A stretch of DNA of 8,129 nucleotides from NCBI GenBank assembly GCA_015069065.1, contig SVJI01000059.1:1-8129 (forward strand), given 5' to 3'. The notes beneath the pieces were generated by a model. The model did no database searches. It saw nothing but the letters and a program-made list of their open reading frames with translations, and was not told the DNA's origin. The DNA is from Oscillospiraceae bacterium (GTDB taxonomy: Bacteria; Bacillota; Clostridia; UMGS1883). Of the stretch, positions 1 to 6,405 are shown piece after piece. How positions within the stretch are numbered: position 1 is the stretch's first letter; each line of letters opens with the position of its first letter. The position numbers were made by a program, and so were the translations under genes.

Positions 1-938
1 GCCGTATGCACAAGCGACCTACTGCGAGGCTCGGCGGTCTTGCAATATTTGTAGGCTTCTTAATCAGCGCCATCCTGTTCTCCAAGATGGATGCGGAGCT
101 TGCCGCACTTTTGACAGGATGCGCCATCATTGTAACGCTGGGTGTATTTGACGATATATATGCCCTCAGCGCAAAGCTTAAGCTTATAATTCAGCTTGTT
201 GCGGCACTGTGCCCCGTCCTGTGCGGTGTACGAATTGATTTTATAAAGGTTCCGTCCTTTATATCCGAATATGGCTACATCGGTCTTGGCTGGATGGCAA
301 TTCCGATTACGCTTATATGGATTATCGGCATTACAAATGCCATCAATCTGCTTGACGGTCTGGACGGTCTTGCCTGTGGAGTTTCCTCCATTTCGGCACT
401 GACACTTCTGTTCATTGCCATAATCGTGGGCGAACCGGGGATTGCATTTATCACCAGCGCATTAGCAGGTGCGTGCTTTGGATTTCTTCCATACAATTTT
501 AACCCCGCAAAGCTCTTCATGGGAGATACAGGCTCACTGTTTTTGGGATTCGTACTGGCAACAACCTCTATACAGGGACTTTTCAAAGGTTATGCCGTAA
601 TAAGCATCGCTGTACCAATCCTGATACTGGGACTGCCGATTTTTGATACTGCATCTGCAATAATACGCAGACTCAGAAATCATCAGCCGATTATGTCCCC
701 TGACCGCGGACATCTTCATCACAGATTGATTGATGCAGGTTTCTCACAGAAGCAGGCAGTTTCAATTATATACATTTTGTGTCTGGTACTGTGCGTAGGG
801 GCAATCGGTCTTATTGCTACCGGCGCAATTTCGTGGTGGGTTTTCATTGCCGTAATAATAGGGTTTATCCTGTTCTTGTGGCTTACACCCAGAATAATAG
901 AGTACCTTTCCGAGAAAGAAAATAACAGACACAAATAA
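1..938 (+). CDS. tagO: Undecaprenyl-phosphate GlcNAc-1-phosphate transferase, TagO/WecA type (5' partial)
   Basis: This integral membrane enzyme of the MraY/WecA/TagO family moves GlcNAc-1-phosphate from UDP-GlcNAc to undecaprenyl phosphate, the first step of teichoic acid or other lipid-linked wall polymer synthesis. The frame is open to the left edge. The first ATG (position 6) is not the true start: the residues around it (R-M-H-K-R-P-x-x-R-L-G-G) match the conserved first cytoplasmic loop that follows TM1 in the family, so TM1 and the start lie upstream. Numbering from that Met, visible motifs are Asp-Asp 49-50, the NAINLLDGLDGLA signature 111-123, MGDTGS 172-177 and the histidine motif DRGHLHHRL 233-241, with many hydrophobic helices between. 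The C-terminus is intact. The next gene, the epimerase, starts 12 nt downstream, which supports a wall-polymer role. WecA-like enzymes can differ in sugar specificity, so the GlcNAc substrate is family-level inference. Confidence 0.93.
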   Translation, partial: RMHKRPTARLGGLAIFVGFLISAILFSKMDAELAALLTGCAIIVTLGVFDDIYALSAKLKLIIQLVAALCPVLCGVRIDFIKVPSFISEYGYIGLGWMAIPITLIWIIGITNAINLLDGLDGLACGVSSISALTLLFIAIIVGEPGIAFITSALAGACFGFLPYNFNPAKLFMGDTGSLFLGFVLATTSIQGLFKGYAVISIAVPILILGLPIFDTASAIIRRLRNHQPIMSPDRGHLHHRLIDAGFSQKQAVSIIYILCLVLCVGAIGLIATGAISWWVFIAVIIGFILFLWLTPRIIEYLSEKENNRHK

Positions 939-950
939 CAGGAGGAAGTT

Positions 951-2090
951 ATGATTAAAGTTTTTAACGTATTCGGCACAAGACCGGAGGCTATTAAAAT
1001 GGCACCCCTTATTTATGAGTTACAGTCACGTCCATCAATTGACTGTAAAGTATGCGTTACCGCACAGCACAGAGAAATGCTGGACATGGTAATGAATCTT
1101 TTTAACATAAAGCCGGATTTTGACCTTAATATTATGACGGAGCGCCAGACGCTTGCCGGAATTACTACAAAAGCACTTACAGGACTTGAGGAGGTTTTCC
1201 GTCAGGAAAAGCCTGATTTGGTATTGGTACACGGTGACACTTCTACAACCTTTGCGGGAAGTCTGGCAGCCTACTACAACCAGATAAAGGTCGGTCATGT
1301 AGAGGCGGGACTTCGCACATATGACAAATACTTCCCCTTTCCCGAGGAAATGAACCGCCGTATGACAGGTGTTATCGCTGATTTGCATTTCTCCCCCACC
1401 AAGAATAACAGGGCAAACCTCATTAACGAGGGGATAAACCCTGACAGCATATTTGTAACAGGAAATACTGTCATAGATGCCTTCAAAACGACCATAAAGA
1501 GAGACTTCTCCTTTAAGGGAACGCCTCTTGAGGGCATTGACATGTCAAAGAGAATTATACTTATGACTGCACACCGCAGAGAAAATCTGGGAACTCCCCT
1601 TGAGAACATATGCAGAGCGGTACAACGCATTATCCGTGATTTTCCAGATGTGGAGGTAATTTATCCCGTACATCTCAATCCGGCTGTACGCGAAACCGCA
1701 TATTCAATACTGGGAAATATTCCGCGTGTTCATTTGGTTGAGCCGCTTGATGTAGATGTTCTTCATAACGCGATGAATAAGTCACACCTTATCCTCACCG
1801 ATTCAGGCGGACTTCAGGAGGAGGCACCTGCACTCGGCAAGCCTGTTTTGGTTCTCCGCGGTGAAACAGAGCGTCCCGAGGCAGCTGAAGCCGGAACAGT
1901 AAAAATTGCCGGAACAGAGGAGGATATTGTATATTCTCTTACATCTCAGCTTCTCACAGATGAGGCAGAGTATCACAAAATGAGTGTTGCGGTTAATCCC
2001 TATGGTGACGGAAACGCCTCCAGAAGAATTACCGATGCTATACTTTATCACTTCGGTATAACAAGCTGCCGCCCTGTTGAATGGTTATAA
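951..2090 (+). CDS. wecB: UDP-N-acetylglucosamine 2-epimerase, non-hydrolysing
   Basis: This cytoplasmic enzyme (WecB/MnaA) interconverts UDP-GlcNAc and UDP-ManNAc, supplying ManNAc for teichoic acid linkage units or secondary cell-wall polymers. At 379 residues it has the usual family length. It shows the N-terminal FGTRPEAIKMAPL motif (8-20), HGDT with Asp96, GHVEAGLRT with Glu118, the PFPEEMNRR segment with Glu132, TAHRREN with His208, and the UDP-binding DSGGLQEE segment (284-291). Asp96, Glu118, Glu132 and His208 line up with the catalytic residues known from E. coli WecB. A GGAGG at 941-945 sits 5 nt before the ATG. The gene follows the TagO-type transferase by 12 nt and precedes the ATP synthase cluster by 27 nt. 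An epimerase directly before atp genes is a recurring arrangement in Bacillota (for example mnaA-atpI in Staphylococcus and Listeria). Confidence 0.96.
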   Translation: MIKVFNVFGTRPEAIKMAPLIYELQSRPSIDCKVCVTAQHREMLDMVMNLFNIKPDFDLNIMTERQTLAGITTKALTGLEEVFRQEKPDLVLVHGDTSTTFAGSLAAYYNQIKVGHVEAGLRTYDKYFPFPEEMNRRMTGVIADLHFSPTKNNRANLINEGINPDSIFVTGNTVIDAFKTTIKRDFSFKGTPLEGIDMSKRIILMTAHRRENLGTPLENICRAVQRIIRDFPDVEVIYPVHLNPAVRETAYSILGNIPRVHLVEPLDVDVLHNAMNKSHLILTDSGGLQEEAPALGKPVLVLRGETERPEAAEAGTVKIAGTEEDIVYSLTSQLLTDEAEYHKMSVAVNPYGDGNASRRITDAILYHFGITSCRPVEWL

Positions 2091-2117
2091 TTATAAAAAA
2101 AGGGAATGGTTATACTT

Positions 2118-2354
2118 ATGAAGAATAACCGCAGAGAAATAGCAGACGCTCTGGGAAGCATTACGCAACTGGGGCTGAGTGTTGTTATATCGTTTTTGTT
2201 GTGGATTCTGATAGCCTCGTGGGTAAAAAAGACTTTTTTACTAGGAAACTATGTCATGGTTATCGGGATAATTCTGGGAGCAGGAAGTGCCGTGCTGTCA
2301 TTTTTAAAATTCTGCAACAAGACGATTTCAAAGGAGAATAAACATGAACAGTAA
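2118..2354 (+). CDS. atpZ: AtpZ-like small membrane protein (F0F1-ATPase gene 1 family)
   Basis: This 78-residue protein has two predicted membrane helices (about 14-35 and 44-65) and a charged, lysine-rich tail. The run LGSITQLGLS (12-21), followed by a helix ending in SWVKK and a second glycine-containing helix, is the pattern of the AtpZ / 'ATPase gene 1' family found at the head of many atp operons. In alkaliphilic Bacillus, AtpZ together with AtpI has been linked to Mg2+ handling; the role here is not established. I chose the ATG at 2118 rather than the in-frame ATG at 2106. The only purine-rich ribosome site, AGGGA at 2101-2105, touches the 2106 codon directly but lies 12 nt before 2118, so neither spacing is ideal. 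The 3' end overlaps atpI by 11 nt, implying translational coupling. Confidence 0.82.
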   Translation: MKNNRREIADALGSITQLGLSVVISFLLWILIASWVKKTFLLGNYVMVIGIILGAGSAVLSFLKFCNKTISKENKHEQ

Positions 2355-2724
2355 TTCGGTATATAAAGATGCAATAAGATTCAGCGCACTGGTATTCTTA
2401 CTGGGATTGGTTGAGTTTATTGCCTTTTGTGTATTTCTATCTCCACGCACTGATATTCTGATAGGCGTAATTTACGGATGCGCTTTTGTAAGTCTGAATT
2501 TCTTTTATCTGGCTTTTTCCGTCAAGAAAAGTGTTGAAAAGGATGAAAAGCGCGCCAAAGCATATATGTCCTCAGGATATACACTGCGCATGCTGCTTAC
2601 AGCGGTAATGGTTGTTATTGCGGCGAAAGTGGAGTGGATACACATATGGGCGGCTATCATCCCACTGCTATTTCAGCGGATTGCAGTTCATATACTAAGT
2701 TTCATATATGCTCACAAGAAGTAA
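2344..2724 (+). CDS. atpI: ATP synthase subunit I (AtpI)
   Basis: This 126-residue protein has four predicted membrane helices (about 13-32, 37-60, 80-95 and 98-122). A basic cytoplasmic loop (KKSVEKDEKRAKAY, 61-74) lies between helices 2 and 3. Topology, length and position immediately before atpB identify it as ATP synthase protein I. AtpI is not part of the finished enzyme. In several bacteria it helps assemble the c ring, and it is known to be needed for producing the Na+ synthase of Acetobacterium woodii in a foreign host, which is relevant because the c subunit here looks Na+-specific. AAGGAG at 2331-2336 lies 7 nt before the ATG, inside the 3' end of the atpZ-like gene, whose stop lies 11 nt into this reading frame. 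Sequence conservation in the family is low, so the call leans on context. Confidence 0.85.
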   Translation: MNSNSVYKDAIRFSALVFLLGLVEFIAFCVFLSPRTDILIGVIYGCAFVSLNFFYLAFSVKKSVEKDEKRAKAYMSSGYTLRMLLTAVMVVIAAKVEWIHIWAAIIPLLFQRIAVHILSFIYAHKK

Positions 2725-2742
2725 AGGATGTGAAATTTCTTG
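2723..2742 (+). promoter_or_regulatory. Ribosome binding site and TTG start of atpB
   Basis: AAAGGA at 2723-2728 overlaps the atpI stop codon and lies 11 nt before a TTG at 2740-2742. An in-frame TGA at 2731-2733 rules out any start further upstream, and no ATG or GTG occurs in frame until codon 33, which would cut into the first membrane region. TTG is therefore the only reasonable initiator. The rare start codon and long spacing suggest modest translation of the single-copy a subunit. Confidence 0.7.
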
Positions 2743-3471
2743 AACGTTTCTGTTACAGGACCAAGGATAATATTCAACATTCCAATCCTCGGGGGTATCC
2801 CCGTAACCGAGACGATTGTCAACGGTTGGATTGTTATGGCAATTATAACACTGGTATGCTTTATTTTAGGAAGAAACCTTTCTGTTCGCAACCCATCTAA
2901 GAGGCAGATTGTTGCAGAAAAGCTGTATGCTATGCTCAGTAGCCTTGTATCAGATACTATGGGTAAGCACAATATGTTCTTTCTCCCCTATATCGGTGCG
3001 CTTTTCTCTTACTCGATATTAAGCAGTCTTTCAGGTCTGGTAGGACTGAGGGCACCTACGGGTGATTTGAATACAACTATAGGCTTTGCACTGGTTGCGT
3101 TTTTCCTCATCCAGTTTTATAATATTAAAAACAAAGGAGTCCTAGGTTGGCTTAAAGGGTTTACCGAGCCTGTTGTATTTTTAACACCGCTTAATATTAT
3201 AAGCGAAATTGCAAATCCGATTTCAATGGCATTTCGTCATTTCGGAAATATTGCATCGGGAATTGTAATTACCACTCTTATTTACGGTGCATTGTCGGCT
3301 TTGAGCAAGACGCTTTTAGGATGGATTCCAATTTTAGGCTCCATTCCATTTTTCCAGGCAGGTATTCCAGCGTTTTTATCAATTTATTTTGACGTATTTA
3401 CCAGTTTTCTTCAGGCATACATCATATCCATGCTTACCATGGTATATGTAGGAAGTGCCAACGAAGCTTAA
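2740..3471 (+). CDS. atpB: F1Fo ATP synthase subunit a
   Basis: Subunit a is the membrane stator protein that forms the two half-channels through which ions reach the c ring. The protein has 243 residues, as usual for the family, and starts at TTG (2740). The diagnostic block is in the fourth helix: NPISMAFRHFGN (159-170), in which Arg166 is the essential arginine (Arg210 in E. coli) that faces the c-ring carboxylate. A second conserved block, FLQAYIISMLTMVY (223-236), includes Gln225, equivalent to E. coli Gln252. The N-terminal segment (VTGPRIIFNIPILGGIPVTE) and its following helix (about 26-44) are typical of clostridial AtpB. His167 replaces the leucine found after the arginine in E. coli. 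It lies between atpI (15-nt gap) and atpE (44-nt gap). Confidence 0.96.
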   Translation: MNVSVTGPRIIFNIPILGGIPVTETIVNGWIVMAIITLVCFILGRNLSVRNPSKRQIVAEKLYAMLSSLVSDTMGKHNMFFLPYIGALFSYSILSSLSGLVGLRAPTGDLNTTIGFALVAFFLIQFYNIKNKGVLGWLKGFTEPVVFLTPLNIISEIANPISMAFRHFGNIASGIVITTLIYGALSALSKTLLGWIPILGSIPFFQAGIPAFLSIYFDVFTSFLQAYIISMLTMVYVGSANEA

Positions 3472-3507
3472 TTTTAGAATTATAATTTATTATTTATATT
3501 TTGGAGG
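3472..3507 (+). promoter_or_regulatory. A/U-rich leader and strong Shine-Dalgarno of atpE
   Basis: From just after the atpB stop to position 3502 the sequence is 31 nt of A and T with a single G and no C. It runs straight into GGAGG (3503-3507), 8 nt before the atpE ATG. An unstructured U-rich segment upstream of the atpE ribosome site is a known translation enhancer in E. coli, where it supports the high c-subunit dose. The same role here is inferred from position and composition. A TATAAT at 3481-3486 is present but has no matching -35. Confidence 0.5.
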
Positions 3508-3515
3508 TAACTATT

Positions 3516-3767
3516 ATGGAAATGACAGAAGCAATTGTACGTGCCGCGTCGGCAGTAGGTGCAGGTCTTGCAATGATTGCAGGTATAGGACCCGGTATCG
3601 GTCAGGGATATGCTGCAGGTAAAGCTGCAGAAGCAGTTGGCCGTCAGCCTGAGGCAAAGGGTGACATTACATCAACAATGCTGTTTGGTTGTGCCGTTGC
3701 AGAATCAACAGGTATTTACGGTCTTGTTGTTGCAATGATACTTCTCTTTGCAAATCCCCTCATTTAA
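3516..3767 (+). CDS. atpE: F1Fo ATP synthase subunit c, predicted Na+-binding type
   Basis: This 83-residue hairpin proteolipid has two helices joined by the polar RQP loop (43-45), and oligomerises into the rotor ring. Helix 1 has the alternating glycine motif G23-x-G25-x-G27-x-G29-x-G31. Helix 2 holds the ion-carrying Glu63. The residues that bind Na+ in the Ilyobacter tartaricus ring (Gln32, Val63, Glu65, Ser66, Thr67, Tyr70) are all present here with a constant offset of two: Gln30, Val61, Glu63, Ser64, Thr65, Tyr68. From memory the whole protein closely resembles that subunit. The start is ATG 3516, 8 nt after GGAGG; the longer frame from TTG 3501 would put the ribosome site inside the gene. 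Family and subunit identity are certain; Na+ coupling is inferred from the ligands. Confidence 0.97.
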   Translation: MEMTEAIVRAASAVGAGLAMIAGIGPGIGQGYAAGKAAEAVGRQPEAKGDITSTMLFGCAVAESTGIYGLVVAMILLFANPLI

Positions 3768-3772
3768 TTCGT

Positions 3773-3811
3773 TTGTACAAAAAGGGCGGCAAAACGCCGC
3801 CCCAACTACAA
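3773..3811 (+). repeat. Imperfect palindrome with GC-rich hairpin between atpE and atpF
   Basis: GGGCGGC (3784-3790) and GCCGCCC (3796-3802) form a perfect 7-bp stem with the loop AAAAC. Outside it TTGTA (3773-3777) pairs with TACAA (3807-3811) across a 6x4 internal loop, giving a 39-nt palindromic unit. On the plus strand no U-tract follows, so it is not a good intrinsic terminator in the direction of the operon. On the minus strand the stem is followed by TTTTT, the layout of an intrinsic terminator for antisense transcripts. It begins 5 nt after the atpE stop and ends 1 nt before the atpF Shine-Dalgarno (3813-3819). Likely roles are 3' protection of atpE mRNA or tuning of atpF translation. 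It could also be a copy of a dispersed palindromic repeat. Confidence 0.65.
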
Positions 3812-3826
3812 TGAGGAGGTTCTATA

Positions 3827-4333
3827 ATGCAAAAATTCCAAGAATTTGTAACTATTGCTCCATGGACAATAATTTTCACTTGGATAAACTTGATTATCCT
3901 TGTTCTTATAATGAAAAAGCTCCTTTTTAAGCCCGTGGCAAAAATGCTCGAACAGCGAGAAGAAGAAGTAAGCTCCATGTATCAAAAGGCTGAGGAAGCA
4001 CAAAAAAGTGCCCAGTCTTTAGAAACTGAATATACCCAAAAGCTTACCGGTGCAAAGGAAGAAGCTGCACGTATTATGAAAGAAGCAACCAGAGAGGCTG
4101 CACTGCGCGGTGAAGAAATCGTTGCGGAGGCACAGCAAAAGGCCTCTTCCCTCATTACAAAGGCTCAGAAAGAAATTGAACGTGAAAAGAATGCCGCTGT
4201 AAGTGAGATAAAAAGCGATATTGCTTCTATCGCCGTATCTGTAGCTGAAAAGGTCATCGAAAAAGATATTAACGAGAGTGACTACGAAAGACTTGTTGAG
4301 GAGTTTATAAACAGTCGGGGTGATAACGCATGA
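3827..4333 (+). CDS. atpF: F1Fo ATP synthase subunit b
   Basis: Subunit b forms the peripheral stalk that holds F1 stationary against the rotor. The protein has 168 residues. One N-terminal membrane helix (about 11-29) is followed by the conserved LLFKPV turn (32-37) and then a long, highly charged, alanine- and glutamate-rich helix (about 40-145) with coiled-coil character. The C-terminal part (AEKVIEKDINESDYERLVEEF, 140-160) is the usual delta-binding end. Codons start at ATG 3827, 7 nt after a strong GAGGAGG (3813-3819). The stop overlaps the atpH start in an ATGA (4330-4333), a sign of translational coupling. A single b gene is seen with no b' copy next to it, so a homodimer is expected. 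Confidence 0.96.
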   Translation: MQKFQEFVTIAPWTIIFTWINLIILVLIMKKLLFKPVAKMLEQREEEVSSMYQKAEEAQKSAQSLETEYTQKLTGAKEEAARIMKEATREAALRGEEIVAEAQQKASSLITKAQKEIEREKNAAVSEIKSDIASIAVSVAEKVIEKDINESDYERLVEEFINSRGDNA

Positions 4334-4857
4334 AATCTTTATCACTGACGTACGCAGCTTCACTTTTCGCCCTCGCTGAAGAGGAAAATATTGTAGATGA
4401 TGTCATGGATCAGCTTCGGGAGATTGATAGTGTTATAAAAGAAAACAGAGAGTATGCGTCACTTCTTGACTCCCCTACACTCTCACTTGAGCAAAGGACT
4501 AAGCTCATTGATGAGGCTTTTTCCTCTTTTCACGAATATGTGTCCAATTTTCTGAAAATTCTTTGCGAGAAGAAGTGTGTTTATATTTTTCCGGAGTGTG
4601 TAAAGCACTACGAGAAATTATTTAATAAGAAAAATAATATTGAAAACGTTACTGTAATAACAGCCATGCCGCTGAGTGAGGAGCTCTGCAGTAAGCTTAC
4701 CTCAAAGCTTGAAAAAGAATCCGGAAAAAAAGTCTGTCTTGACCTTAAGGTAGATAAATCCATCCTTGGCGGTATAATACTGAGAACAGAAAATTCCCAA
4801 ACAGACGCAAGTGTGCGCGCAAGACTCGATGCAATAAAAATGCAGCTTGAGTCCTAA
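4330..4857 (+). CDS. atpH: F1Fo ATP synthase subunit delta
   Basis: Delta (OSCP homologue) caps the alpha/beta hexamer and binds the b dimer. The protein has 175 residues, normal length. The N-terminal helical domain shows YAASLFALAEEE (8-19), and the C-terminal family signature is clear: ILGGIILR (145-152) followed by DASVRARLDAIK (159-170). The ATG shares four bases with the atpF stop, and a GGGGTGA at 4317-4323 can act as its ribosome site. Similarity in this family is weak across the middle of the protein, but the two ends and the place between atpF and atpA leave little doubt. It contains five cysteines (79, 83, 90, 120, 136), more than the two I recall in the E. coli subunit. Confidence 0.94.
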   Translation: MKSLSLTYAASLFALAEEENIVDDVMDQLREIDSVIKENREYASLLDSPTLSLEQRTKLIDEAFSSFHEYVSNFLKILCEKKCVYIFPECVKHYEKLFNKKNNIENVTVITAMPLSEELCSKLTSKLEKESGKKVCLDLKVDKSILGGIILRTENSQTDASVRARLDAIKMQLES

Positions 4858-4879
4858 CTAATAGATTGAAGGTGAAATA

Positions 4880-6394
4880 ATGCAGCTTAAATCTGACGAA
4901 ATAAGCAAAATCATAAAAGACCAGATAAAGAACTATTCCAATAAAATAGAGCAAAAGGAAACAGGCTACGTTGTAGAAGTTGGTGACGGTATTGCAAAAG
5001 CAAGAGGTCTTGATAACTGTATGAGTAACGAGCTTGTAGAATTTGAAAACGGTGAGGTTGCAATGGCCCTTAACCTCGAGGAAAATCTCGTCAGTCTGGT
5101 TATTCTTGGTTCTGACTCCCAGATTCGTGAGGGAGATATTGTAAAGAGAACAAACAGTGTTGTGAGTGTTCCTGTAGGCGAGGAGCTTATCGGCAGAGTT
5201 GTAAATGCCCTCGGTCAGCCTATTGACGGCAAGGGTGAGATTAACTGTAAAGAACGCCGTCCTATCGAATCTCCTGCACCGGGAATTATAGAAAGAAAGT
5301 CTGTAAGTGTTCCGCTGCAGACAGGCATAAAGGCAATTGACTCCATGATTCCTATTGGCCGCGGACAGCGTGAGCTTATTATCGGTGACCGCCAGACAGG
5401 TAAGTCAACTATCGGACTTGACACTATTATCAACCAAAAGGGACAGGACGTTATATGTATATATGTTGCAATCGGTCAGAAAAAGTCTACCGTTGCACAG
5501 CTTGTTGACACATTGGAAAGAAACGGCGCAATGGAATACACAACAGTTGTTGCCGCAACTGCAAGCGAGCTTGCTCCGCTGCAGTATATCGCTCCCTACT
5601 GCGGATGTACCATGGGTGAATACTTCATGTACAAAGGAATGGACGTTTTGGTAGTATATGATGACCTTTCCAAGCATGCGGTAGCGTACCGTGCGCTTTC
5701 TCTCCTTATACGCCGTCCCCCGGGACGTGAGGCGTACCCCGGAGATGTATTCTATCTTCACTCAAGATTACTCGAGCGTGCAGCCAGACTCTCTCCCGAA
5801 TACGGCGGAGGCTCACTTACTGCACTTCCTATTATTGAAACTCAGGCGGGCGATGTATCTGCATACATCCCCACAAATGTAATTTCTATTACAGACGGTC
5901 AGATTTTCCTGGAAACAGAGCTTTTCCATTCAGGTGTAATGCCAGCTGTTAACCCCGGTATCAGTGTAAGCCGTGTTGGCGGTAATGCACAGATAAAGGC
6001 AATGAAAAAGGTTGCCGGAACATTAAAGCTGGCATATTCTCAGTATCGTGAGCTTCAGTCCTTTGCACAGTTCGGAAGTGACCTTGACGCTGATACCAAA
6101 ACGCGTCTGGAACAGGGTGAGAGAATCGTTGAAGTTCTTAAACAGGACAGAAACTCTCCTGTAAGAGTTGAGCATCAGATTGTAATAATATATGCAGTTA
6201 TTAACGACTACCTTAAGGATATTGCTGTAGAGGATGTAAGAGACTTTGAAAAAGAGCTGTTCAGCTATGTCGATAGCTACTATCCCAAAATCATTTCCAA
6301 CATTGCACAAACAGGCGCTCTCTCAGAGGAAACTGAAGAAATGATTAAGGCAGCTGTTACAGAGTGCAGCGAAAAATTTCTCAGTCGAAAATGA
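4880..6394 (+). CDS. atpA: F1Fo ATP synthase subunit alpha
   Basis: Alpha is the non-catalytic nucleotide-binding subunit of the F1 hexamer. The protein is 504 residues and complete. After the N-terminal beta-barrel (GYVVEVGDGIAKARGL, 29-44) come the P-loop GDRQTGKST (169-177, Lys175), the Walker B region VLVVYDDLSKHAVAYR (256-271), PGREAYPGDVFYLHSRLLER (281-300) and the arginine finger in VSRVGGNAQ (363-371, Arg365), which completes the catalytic site on beta. The C-terminal helical domain (FAQFGSDLD onward) is intact. The start at ATG 4880 follows AAGGTGA (4869-4875) by 4 nt and lies 22 nt after atpH. No key residue is missing. Confidence 0.98.
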   Translation: MQLKSDEISKIIKDQIKNYSNKIEQKETGYVVEVGDGIAKARGLDNCMSNELVEFENGEVAMALNLEENLVSLVILGSDSQIREGDIVKRTNSVVSVPVGEELIGRVVNALGQPIDGKGEINCKERRPIESPAPGIIERKSVSVPLQTGIKAIDSMIPIGRGQRELIIGDRQTGKSTIGLDTIINQKGQDVICIYVAIGQKKSTVAQLVDTLERNGAMEYTTVVAATASELAPLQYIAPYCGCTMGEYFMYKGMDVLVVYDDLSKHAVAYRALSLLIRRPPGREAYPGDVFYLHSRLLERAARLSPEYGGGSLTALPIIETQAGDVSAYIPTNVISITDGQIFLETELFHSGVMPAVNPGISVSRVGGNAQIKAMKKVAGTLKLAYSQYRELQSFAQFGSDLDADTKTRLEQGERIVEVLKQDRNSPVRVEHQIVIIYAVINDYLKDIAVEDVRDFEKELFSYVDSYYPKIISNIAQTGALSEETEEMIKAAVTECSEKFLSRK

Positions 6395-6405
6395 GGTGAA
6401 TTGTA

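Noticed and set aside
2086..2091. Perfect TATAAT at the wecB stop codon, a possible promoter for the atp genes.
   Set aside because: No -35-like hexamer lies 16-18 nt upstream, the TG of an extended -10 is one base out of place, and the region is A/T-rich enough to give this by chance.
2106..2117. Longer AtpZ-like protein from ATG 2106.
   Set aside because: Its only ribosome site directly abuts the ATG, and the four extra residues do not look like family sequence; not fully excluded.
3501..3515. Longer atpE frame from TTG at 3501.
   Set aside because: It would include the GGAGG ribosome site in the coding sequence; ATG 3516 has ideal spacing and gives the family-typical N-terminus.
3784..3802. 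Hairpin after atpE read as a rho-independent terminator of the operon.
   Set aside because: On the plus strand it is followed by CAACTACAATGAGG rather than a U-tract, and operon genes continue directly downstream.
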